Position numbers and translations under genes: made by a program
The notes under the pieces: generated by a model
Seen by the model: the letters and a program-made list of their open reading frames with translations, nothing else
The model's database searches: none
Told to the model about the DNA's origin: nothing
DNA from: Mesostigma viride
Lineage: Eukaryota > Streptophyta > Mesostigmatophyceae > Mesostigmatales > Mesostigmataceae
DNA: 64,000 nucleotides
Assembly: GCA_009746045.1 (NCBI GenBank)
Contig: RPFO01000231.1
Location: 65,001 to 129,000, forward strand
Direction of reading: 5' to 3'
Shown: one piece after another, positions 45,429 to 55,300 of the stretch
Position numbering within the stretch: position 1 is the stretch's first letter
Layout of the letters: each line of letters begins with the position of its first letter

Positions 45429-48400
45429 CTTAAGAAAGTTAGCACAGTAGCACGACAGCCCCGACCTCATCTGGAGTGATTAAGCACCATTGACGACAAA
45501 TGACACAGACGTGTCAAGTCCCTAAGCAGGAACAGGACATAACGGCGCACACTAACATGACGTACTCACACATATTAACACGGCATACTGGTATATATTA
45601 CCATGAAGCACACTTATAAACCTGACACATATAAAAGTCCTTATGTGTGGGTAAATAACCATTTAAAACAGCTTCAGAATCCGATCGCGTACGACCAGCG
45701 CTGGGATAGCTTGTTCTCGCCTGCTCTCTCAGAAAACTAATCAAGTCCCCTCAGACAACTAGTCAAGTCTTCTCAGACAACCAGTCAAGCCTTCTCAGAC
45801 GGCTAGTCAAGCCTTCTCAGATAGCTGGTCAAGTCTTCTCAAACAACTAGTCAAGTCCTCTCAGACAAGTCAACTATCCCCTCAGACAACTAGCCAACTG
45901 TCCTCTCAGACAGCTAGTAAGTCTTTACAAGACGCAGGAGCGCCAAGTGTCCAGGAACGCTGGTCCCACTTGGCAGTATTGTTCACAAACACATATTAGT
46001 TGTCTCAGATGGACAAAATACTGGTACCACTTGATAGTTAGTGTTACCAAACACAGATTAGTTACCTCAAATAGACACTGGTCTAACTTGATAGTTAGTG
46101 TTACCAAACACAGAATAGTTGTCTCAGATGGACAAAATACTGGTCTAATTTGATAGTTAGTGTTATCAAACACAGAATAGTTACCTCAGATGGACACCGC
46201 CCTGCGCTCACCTCGCGCGAAATTAAGCGTCGCTCGGAGGTTGTCCATCAGCGCGTCGTTCTGGAGCTCCTCGTACGCCTTTTGAAGGACTGCGGGCAAC
46301 AGGGAGTAAAATGATCCACCCCCACCCCCGAAGACCCCCACCCCACAAAAGAGGTGCATGGCACGTTAGCATTTACAACCCTACAACTCCTCGTAAGCCT
46401 TCCGGAGGACTGCAGGCAAATAAGGAAATATACACGAAAAAAGTAGTCTAGTTGAACGCTACAGTCGTACGTCCACGTAGGATTTCTGGAGGGCTGTGAG
46501 CCATCAAGGAAATATAAACACAAAAAGGTGTCTAGTTCACTTTAAGTCATAGGTCCTCATAGGCCCTTCTGGATAGGGGAAACAAGAAAGGGCAAACACA
46601 ATAAAAACATCTCGCAAAAACGAAGCCTTGTTCAACGTCACAGTTTTGGAGATCTTGCTGGCTTTTTCAAATGCAAAGGTAAAGCCTTCGGCCGGGTGGT
46701 GGTATCCCGCTGAAACGAAGGGTCTGACCCCACTTAACGAAAAGGGCTGCCTTTTGAAATGGTACATGAGGGTAAATGGTAGACAAGGGTTGCCTTTAGA
46801 GGCGGTAAATAAGGGTAAATGGTAGACAAGGGTTGCCATTAGAGGCGGTAAATAAGGGTATGTGGTAGACAAGGGTTGCCATTAGAGGCGGTAAATAAGG
46901 GTAAGTCGTATACGAGGGTTGCCTTTCGAGGCGGTAAATAAGGGTAAGTGGTAGACAAGGGTTGCCTTTCGAGGCGGTAAATAAGGGTAAGTGGTAGACA
47001 AGGGTTGCCTTTCGAGGTGGTAAATAAGGGTAAGTGGTAGACAAGAGTTGCCTTTCGAGGCGGTAAATAAGGGTAAGTCGTATACGAGGGTTGCCTTTCG
47101 AGGCGGTAAATAAGGGTAAGTGGTAGACAAGGGTTGCCTTTAGAGGCGGTAGATAAGGGTAAGTGGTAGACAAGAGTTGCCTTTAGAGGCGGTAAATAAG
47201 GGTAAGTCGTATACGAGGGTTGCCTGTTGCAGCAGTAGCTCCACGATGCCATCGCAAAATACCTGACCTAGCACTGTAGCATGAGACCGGGTTCTAATAC
47301 AGCTCCTCATTTGTGTGACGCCAAGGCGACCATGGCCGCGGTGAACAAGGACCGATGTTTTAAGAACTGCGCAAAGCGGGCCCTTCATTGACACAACGGA
47401 AAGAGGACCATCCACCATTGGTGCGAAACCACGAGTAATTACAAGCGACCACGGCCCCTTCTCGTTGTGAGTACAACCGAGCACACATGGCCCAGGCCAC
47501 TCGCAAGTGCAAGCAAGCGCGGCTGGTGCCGACCGCAAGCATACAAGTAACGCGTGTAAAGAGTATCAACATCGTGAGCGATACAGTCGAAAAATCATGA
47601 TCAACACAACGATCGACGCACCGCCAAAGGCCTCCTTGGCTTGCGGGTGGTGGCACTTGTCGGGGTGGATCATCAGGGAGATCTGCGCCACACGCAGGGT
47701 GGCAGCCAGGGGATAAGCAGCGCCACAAAAGCATAAGCCTTGAAAGTGCTGGTCAAGGGCTGGTCGTGGCATCCTCGCAGGATGCAGGATGTCAGTCCGA
47801 TAGCGTGAAAGTTAGAAAACACACCCTCGATCGGATCATGTTGGAGACAAAAAAATCCAAACGGTCCACCTACACATACCACAAAATAAGAACATAACCA
47901 ACGGAACCACGTTCTGCCTTGAGACCTCCTACCGTCTGACCCGCTACTATATGAACAACTGCTGTCTGACCTACTATTGGCTGACCTACTACTGTCTGAG
48001 GCGAGCTATAGGGGAGAAGGGGGCAGAGGGGGGTGGGATGAGGGGTTGAGGGGATGGTTTGGGAAGAAAGTCCTGTCGACATATATCTGAAACGTGCCAC
48101 GGCGACGATGTAGGAGTATAAAGCAAGTAAAGGATGCGGCCACGAGCCGCAGGTGTCGTTAGAAACCGCATCATGTCTGAGCTCTGACCAGCATTGCAAG
48201 GGGGCCCAGACCAGGATGCCCATTCCACCCGTTTGTAGAAAGGCGTGCACAGGATGAGCTCACCTTTCTGTACTGTTTCTTGATGTCTTCTTTGCCCGCG
48301 TCAAATTTCAGGTTAAGCTGCTCGTAAGGGTTCAGCTTGAACGCGCCCAAGATCCTGTGCACGCACGCACAGGCGGGCATCAGACGTACAAGTTTTATCA

Positions 48401-48608
48401 GATGCTTGTTTGCTACAAAGAGCCAGTTTATATCTAACGGTCATCTTTGGATCCATGGAGTTGGCGCAACTCTAAAACGAACCCGTCCAGAGAAGTGTGG
48501 TTACCTAATCACTTCCGCATCACGCTGCACCGTGGAAACCTCCGAGAAGAACTCTCTCAACAGGGCATCTGGATCCTGATCCGCCCCGGCATCAGACGAG
48601 GAAGCCAT
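41133..48608 (-). CDS. DNAJC8: DNAJC8/SPF31-like J-domain splicing factor, 8 exons, complete
   Basis: A J-domain co-chaperone (DNAJC8 in animals, SPF31 in plants) that stimulates Hsp70 and is associated with spliceosomes and SR-protein kinase. Exons: 48,505-48,608; 48,264-48,354; 47,622-47,682; 46,212-46,289; 45,217-45,302; 43,356-43,466; 42,309-42,416; 41,133-41,231. All have GT-AG introns and phases agree, giving 245 aa. The J domain spans about residues 36-100 (ILGAFKLNPYEQLNLKFDAG, DIKKQYRK, ISLMIHPDKCHHPQAKEAFG), with the catalytic HPD at 71-73. Then come a charged helical region (NEWRRRKMTQR, ITEEETRVEQEEAETREMYK) and a basic tail after the family signature ASWRDF, likely a nuclear signal. 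The sequence is most like plant SPF31. Exon edges are echoed in introns 3, 6 and 7. It is divergent from CTNNBL1. Confidence 0.93.
41925..42262 (-). repeat. partial copies of exon 7's 3' edge plus donor in DNAJC8 intron 7
   Basis: The end of exon 7 (KWEDTREGR followed by GTAAGG) is repeated downstream on the coding strand near 42,236-42,262, 42,110-42,150, 42,018-42,040 and 41,925-41,945. Each carries a GACACGCGCGAGGG-type match; the copies at 42,110 and 42,018 keep a GTAAGG-like donor. The copies decay with distance from the exon. Confidence 0.8.
42485..42870 (-). repeat. partial copies of exon 7's 5' edge plus acceptor in DNAJC8 intron 6
   Basis: The exon 7 start (AG|ATCACCGAGGAGGAGACCCG) is repeated upstream on the coding strand near 42,488-42,510, 42,590-42,635 and 42,845-42,870. 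These read ITEEA, ITKETRVEPEET and ITEEQTR; the first and last keep an AG before the copy. Each diverges soon after the shared edge. Confidence 0.8.
43806..44765. repeat. 25-bp minisatellite in DNAJC8 intron 5
   Basis: About 35 tandem copies of TTAGGCTATCTATCTTACC with AATCTG. The left edge holds a 70-bp higher-order unit three times (starts at 43,811, 43,881 and 43,951) containing CTATCTCGAAACCTGATC. Two shortened TCTGTTCTG junctions occur near 44,350 and 44,600, 250 bp apart. The array makes up over half of intron 5. Confidence 0.95.
45365..45430. repeat. (CGCA)n microsatellite and CGACAA-type repeats near exon 5 of DNAJC8
   Basis: A short ACGC tract (45,390-45,427) and CCGACAAYGAGGGC repeats (45,330-45,365) lie just upstream of exon 5 on the coding strand. 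They are intronic. Confidence 0.8.
45725..46195. repeat. two minisatellites in DNAJC8 intron 4
   Basis: At 45,725-45,925, units of about 24-27 bp contain TCAGACAACTAGTCAAGTC. At 45,950-46,195, about four units of 56-62 bp contain TTGATAGTTAGTGTTACC and CAAACACAG. Both are intronic, directly downstream of exon 4 on the coding strand. Confidence 0.85.
46380..46585 (-). repeat. partial copies of exon 4's 5' edge plus acceptor in DNAJC8 intron 3
   Basis: The exon 4 start (CAG|TCCTTCAAAAGGCGTACG) is repeated upstream on the coding strand near 46,384-46,420, 46,470-46,505 and 46,551-46,575, at spacings of about 80-95 bp. The copies become less like the exon with distance, and the nearest keeps CTGCAG before the copied edge. 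Confidence 0.75.
46775..47225. repeat. 43-bp minisatellite in DNAJC8 intron 3
   Basis: About ten copies of a unit containing GGGTTGCCTTTCGAGGCGG and TAAATAAGGGTAAGTGG. Variants (TTTAGAG or TTTCGAG or ATTAGAG; GTGGTAGACAAG or TCGTATACGAG) alternate. Frames rich in Leu, Pro, Thr and Tyr across it are artefacts. Confidence 0.95.
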
Positions 48609-49342
48609 GCTTGCAGAACCAAGATCCGAGCTATCCAAGTCTCACCGCTGCCTCGCAGGTAATCATACTACCAACATCGCTCAGAAACTCTCAACGCGAA
48701 TCGTTCATAAATCACTGGTATTTCCCTCCTGCATAATGCGAAAAAAACGATATGGAACCTGTGCAAGAAGCGGGCAATCGCAATTCACGCCAGAGTATTG
48801 CCTGCCCACTAATTGACGCTCTTGCTCCATAGCCAAGGTAGGTAGGTAATTTCCTTGTTCAGTAATTGCTGGCTCGTGATGCCTGTTGTTTGCCAATTGC
48901 CATCGACTTGCCCGTAACTAAGTTGGGTACGAGCATCGGTCTCGTACCAGTATTTTAACTTATTGTAGTAAGGACCTGTGTACGGCAATTGTTTCATTAA
49001 TCATACAGCAACTACTTATAGTGTGTGACAATATTCAGAGTCGTAACACAACTTTTGTTCAAGCCAATGGTGAATTTTATAGCAACGGCTGCACCTGGTC
49101 AGTACAAATCAGCTTTGTAAGTGTCCTAGGCTTTTTCAAGGTCAGCGATGAGGGCAGAGATGAAATACTGGAAACTCGTCGAGGTCACTTGTCTCCGAAA
49201 CCGAGAACTGAGCCAAAATATAAGGTATGGCGTTCCAGGATGCAGTTGCAGCGTTTTCTAGGTAGCCTTTGTAGGCTTTCGCTCATTTCGGGGTGCATCT
49301 GTGGGTCCACAACGTGAAACTAGCGTTTTATCGAGCATAGCC
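48609..49342. promoter_or_regulatory. shared upstream region of the divergent DNAJC8 and CTNNBL1 genes
   Basis: The two start codons face away from each other across 734 bp. Both 5' UTRs and a bidirectional promoter, or two promoters back to back, must lie here. No clear TATA box stands out next to either start. An in-frame GTG at 49,301 upstream of the CTNNBL1 ATG is probably 5' UTR. Confidence 0.6.
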
Positions 49343-52300
49343 ATGGCTGACCTTCCGGACTTGAAACGGAGGAAAGTCGCCTCAACCCCAATGGCTGTCA
49401 TAGATGAAGCCATCAGGGGAATGGAGGAAGATCTGGAGGAAGCGGCTGGCCCATCTTCAGCGGGACCTTCCACGGCTGCTGCGGGCCCGAGCATGCCCTC
49501 TCGCAACGAGTCAGCTCAAAGCAAAGAGGAATACGCCTTGGCATTGCTTGCTGCAGCAGAAAATGCCGCCAATGCTGCAGCGGTGAGCCTGCCTTGCCTG
49601 CGTGATACTTGATACTTAAGTAACTTCTCTTCTGTAGTGCCCTGCCTGCAAGGTCGCCTACCTTCAAATCCATGCGGCGAAGGGGCCATGCAATTCAGTG
49701 CAGTTAGATCAGCACGACAGGCTGCCAAGCCCACCAATTCTCCTTGTTAAATCTAAATATGCACGCAACACAACGGTGCTTGCACTTGTCTATCGCCTGC
49801 CTGCCTGCCTGCCTGCTGGCCTCGCTGGCTGCTGTTGGCGTCACCTTCCGGCCAGGTCGAAGTCATGGACCTGCGGGCGTTGAAGAAGCTGGTGCTGACC
49901 TTCGAACGAAAGGTTCGTGTTGGGGCAGCCGCGCCTTGTTGTTTCATCTCTGCCCCTAGCCTGTCCTGGAAAGCAGCGGTACCATCCCAACTGCCCTCTA
50001 CACGCTGTGCAGCCCAACATGAGATGCCAACAGACAAAGTTGACCTGAGGTCTGCTCCTGCCGTGCAATGCCTGTGCATGCGTCAGCATGAGTCGTACCC
50101 ACGCATGTCCGTAAGAACTCATATGTGTGAGCATGTACGTATATTGTATTACGGCTTCGATCCGGCCAAAACTTTCCTTGGTAGGGCTTGTGTTTGCGTT
50201 TGGTGGTAAGTATGTGTGTGAGCAGGGGTCTTAGGCACATCCCAACCAGCTTGGCTGCGTATGCTGCCTCCCCTGCCCCACATTATCTGTACTTTGGTGA
50301 CCCACTTAAAAATATGACTAAATTAATCATCCTGAGATTGGTTTAACTATTCTTTTCAGATGCCGCTTGAACACCTTTCTGAGAACCGCTTCCCCCTCCC
50401 CCCCCCCCCCCCCCTTATCTTTCTTTGAACCAAATTATCACCTTCCCTGTCCTCCCTGCCCTCCCTTGCCTCCTCGTGCTTCCTCAACCACTGCATGACA
50501 ACCTGCCCCCCCTGAGTCTTCTGGTGTCATGCATCACTGCTTTTTATTTCCTGTTGATTGCCTTATATTTCACTGCCTTCTATTCCCTGTCATGAATTAC
50601 TGCAGGACTGTCTCTAGTTCCCTCCCATACAAGCACACCCGCATATGCATCGGCAGGCTTTCGGCATGCTTCCCTCAACGGCCGCTTGGCAATCTCCTAC
50701 CATTGTGATTTGCTCTCAAGAACCACTCTCCTGCAATCCCTTGTGATGAGCTGTCGCATGAGTCTGTTCTCTCCCCAACAGCTGCGTGACATAACCACTT
50801 GCCATGACGTCCGCGTTGTGGTTGGCTGCCCTACACGGACCAGCCAAACCCCTACACCCACACCCGCTACTGTCATTCACGCCTTAGGTTGGGTTTGCTT
50901 GTGTTGTTTCTTGCCTCAAGTTGGGTCGCCAAAGATTCGACATCCTAGTAAAGCATAGTTCAAACGGGTTCAGATTAGTAGTAGTACGTGTTTAGAATCT
51001 TTAGTTCAAATTAATGCAATAAAGTACATCCACTCACGCCTGAAGTTGGGAGGACCCGATTTATCCGGCGAACCCAACTTGAGGAGTGGATGACTGTACC
51101 CTAATGGCATGCTCCCCTCAACAGCTGCGTGACCACCCGTCCGCATGTTCTTTATATTCAATTAACCCGTCCGCCTTGTGTTTCGTATTTTATTTATTTA
51201 TTTATTAGCTCACGAACACCTGTCCTGTATATCTTCCTGTGATGAACTGTTTCGTGAATCTGTTCCCTCCCCTACCTGCGCGACCCCCTGGCCGCCCTAT
51301 GCATCGTAGCATGCCCTGCACGACCAGCGGGCCGCCCTCATGAACCGTAGTGTGCCCTGCCTTCCCGTGTCATCGTGTGATCTGTCACCCCCACCCTCTC
51401 CCATCACCTGCGCAACCACCTGGCTGCCCTATGCATCGTACTCATGAACCGCTGCCCTGTATTCCCTGGTTGTAATGTGATCTGTCCCCACCCCTCAGCT
51501 GCGAGACAACCTGGCTGCGCGCATCAAATACGCCGACCAGCCCGAGAAGTGAGTGACGGTTGCCAGCGCTACTCTGGAGATGGCGAGGAATGGTAGGCTA
51601 GACAGGGTTAGCATCGGGGTATGCCGACCAGCCCGAGGAGTGAGGGGCGGGTGGCAGGAATATTGCAGTTAAGTTGGCAGTGGTACTATAGGGCGAACCT
51701 GTTGGGCGACCCGGTGGTACGATAAAGTGATGATTTGGTCCCCCGACTAGTCGGCCAAGGGAGTTGTGGCGGGGATACAGTTCGGTGCCAGTGGCGAGGG
51801 AAGTGAGTGACGGTTGCCCGTCATGCCGTAAGGGTGGCAGTGATAATATAATTGTGGGAGTGGTAGTATAACCCATAGTGTAGCCCTGTAGGTGGCAGCG
51901 ATGCGGCAGCCCATGGTCTACTGTACATTAATAGTATAACCCATACTGTAGCCCTGTAGGTGGCAGTGATGCGGCAGCCCATCGTCTACTGTACATTAAT
52001 GGTATAACCCATACTGTAGCCCTGTAGGTGGCAGCGATGCGGCAGCCCATCGTCTACTGTACATTAATGGTATAACCCATACTGTAGCCCTGTAGGTGGC
52101 AGTGATGCGGCAGCCCATCGTCTGCTGTACGTTGATATTGTACATTAATGAATGTCGCGCTTGTTCCCCGACAGGCCTGATATGTGAGTGACAGGTGGCG
52201 ATCATGGGACGAATGGGGCATGCCGGGTTTGGCGTTGGGGCATTCCCGTGATAGGAGAAGTGATTAATTCGTTCATTAATTTGTCACGCAGTCCCGCTGG

Positions 52301-55300
52301 GAGCCGCGGAGCATCAAACCGTGATAAGAGAAGCGATGGGTCAGATGGGTGGCAGCAAAGTTATTGATGTCGCGTGCTCGTGATATGTTCGGCGAACAGG
52401 GATCTATCTGCCTTTGCTATCTGCCTTTGCTATCTGCCTTTGCTATCTGCTGTTGCTGTCTGCCTATGCTATCTGCCTTTGCTATCTGCCTTTGTAATGT
52501 GGATTTAATTTGTGCCTTGGATATCTGCCTTTGATGTGTGATCTTGATTTGTGCCTTTGATTTGTGCCTATGCTTGGAGAACTGAGGAATAGGGCCCAGC
52601 GACACCGTGTGGTAGCAGGGATACTTGCCTGTGTAAGACAACTGCCATTGACAGGTGTCAGAGACAATTGAAGCGGTATTGGCATGTGTTAGTGACCATG
52701 GACATGGCATGGACAGGTGTCAGGCGTTTTCTACTCCCTCCAAGTGACCGCAGACATTGCCTTCGCAGCCGCCAGCGACGCCAGTTAGAACAAAAGCGGC
52801 AGAATGTGGTTGCGGGCGCTAGTTCAGCGACTTGTTTCTGGCTTGATCCTGGCATGTTGTTCCGTTTATGGAACCACACCTTCGTTCCACCTACCTTCCA
52901 ACCACCCGCCTTCCATCCACCAGGTTCATGGATTCGGAGATCGAGCTGGACGAGGAGGTGAAGAAGCTCAACGCATTGGCTACCGCGCCGGTGAGGAGGG
53001 GTGCCTGCTTTTTTGATTTGGGTGTGGTACTCTTGGTGTGCTATTGCCAATGCGGCTTGGTGTTGTTTTGAAAGGTGTGAAGAAGCTCAACGTGCTGGCA
53101 ACCGCACCGGTGTGGAGGGCCGACTCCTTGTTTGCTTTTGGAGTAGTATTGTCGATACCTCAGTACACAGTACACAGTAGTCCGTGCTATCGATTGGTGC
53201 TTCAATAGAGGCCGGGATCGAGCATCGGTTTGTGCTTTTTATTCGTGCTTCGATAGAGGCCGTGATAGAGGATCAGTTTGTGCTATCGATTTGTGCTTAG
53301 ATAGAGGCCGTGATCGAGGATCAGTTTGTGCTATCGATTTGTGCTTAGATAGAGGCCGTGATCGAGGATCAGTTTGTGCTATCGATTGGTGCTTAGATAG
53401 AGGCCGTGATCGAGGATCAGTTTGTGCTATCGATTTGTGCTTAGATAGAGGCCGTGATAGAGGATCAGTTTGTGCTATCGATTCGTGCTTAGATAGAGGC
53501 CGTGATCGAGGATCAGTTTGTGCTATCGATTGGTGCTTCAATAGAGGCCGTGATCGAGCATCAGTTTGTGCTATCGATTGGTGCTTAGATAGAGGCCGTG
53601 ATCGAGGATCAGTTTGTGCTATCGATTGGTGCTTAGATAGAGGCCGTGATCGAGGATCAGTTTGTGCTATCGATTGGTGCTTAGATAGAGGCCGTGATCG
53701 AGCATCAGTTTGTGCTATCGATTCGTGCTTAGATAGAGGCCGTGATCGAGGATCAGTTTGTGCTATCGATTTGTGCTTCAATAGAGGCCGTGATCGAGCA
53801 TCAGTTTGTGCTATCGATTGGTGCTTAGATAGAGGCCGTGATCGAGGATCAGTTTGTGCTATCGATTGGTGCTTAGATAGAGGCCGTGATCGAGCATCAG
53901 TTTGTGCTATCGATTTGTGCTTAGATAGAGGCCGTGATCGAGGATCAGTTTGTGCTATCGATTGGTGCTTAGATAGAGGCCGTGATCGAGGATCAGTTTG
54001 TGCTATCGATTGGTGCTTCAATAGAGGCCTTATCGCAGCATCGCATTGCTCGCCCATGCTTTTTCTCCTGCGCTGACAGCTGTACTTTTGTACGGCGGGA
54101 ACACCCGTACGCCGCTTGGCCCTCCCGGTTGCAGGAGCTCTACCCGGATTTTGTGCGCCTGGGCTCCATCCAGAGTCTCGTCGGGCTACTGGGCCACGAG
54201 AATACTGATATCCTCTCTTAATCTGTCATGATGTATATTAGAGATATGTGTTATTTTAGAGCCTGGTCGGGCTACTGGGCCACGAGAATACTGATATCCC
54301 TTTCCACAGGAAGCCTAAGACTACCATGCTCTTGATCCATCATTATATATTAGCGATATAAATATATATAATCTTTACTATATTAAAGCCTCGTCAGGCT
54401 ATCTGGGCCATGGTGATACTGATATCCTTTTCCACTATAACCACTTGTGCTTTGTGCTTTACGTAGGTTATAACCCTGTTACGTTAAAACGGCAAGGGGG
54501 TGAACCCCATTTTGCCGCAAGAAGTTTGCTTATGCTGTCGGCACCAAATGCCTTGTGACGATTCGCGGTCGGTGCACAGGCCAAGTTATCGGTGCACAGG
54601 TGCTGTAGTTTCAAGTTGGATGAAGGATGCAGTCCCCCCTTCTCGATCTTACAAGGCAATATTTCACGCGGCCTTTTACCTGGCTGGAAGCAGAGCCACA
54701 GTGGCGCCTTTGGCTTTGGGGAAGCTCCACTAGAGTTGAAATAAATGCGGCACTCAATTAATAATACATTACCGCACCCTTGGTTATGTTAGCCTGGTGT
54801 GTTTCTGATAGGATTTCGACTAGTTGTTAATCACTCCCCTCCCCTCTTGCCGACTATTCCCTTATTCCCTTATGTCTTATTTCCCTTATTTCCCAAAGCT
54901 ACCCTACTAGACTGTTTCAATACGTAGTTAAATATTTTCTATACCCAAAGCTACCCTTCGCTGACTGCGCAAGTTTCCTTTCTTGCACAACAAAGACGTC
55001 TTCCTTGACCTGATTCCATCCCCTTGTCCCAACCTTTGTTATGTGCCCATCTCTGTTATCTAATACTCTCTACTACACGTTTATGTGCCCATCTCTGTTA
55101 TCTAATACTCTCTACTACACGTTCATGTGCCCATCTCAATTTTATTTCTGTGTCATGCTCCCATCTCTTTTCCCTACTGCGCTATGCTCCCATCTCGCAT
55201 GCCTCCTGCGCCATGCCCCCATCTCGCATGCCTCCCGCGCTATGCTCCCATCTCTTTTCCCTCCTGCGTCACGCTCCCATCTCGCATGCCTCCCGCGCTA

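Noticed and set aside
46796-47252. Leu/Pro/Tyr-rich repeat protein on the minus strand
   Set aside because: A product of the 43-bp minisatellite in DNAJC8 intron 3.
53239-54076. Open frames of 261-272 codons on both strands in 53,239-54,076
   Set aside because: They are translations of the 48-bp minisatellite, whose length is a multiple of three. Frames on both strands stay open for that reason alone, and the array lies inside a CTNNBL1 intron.
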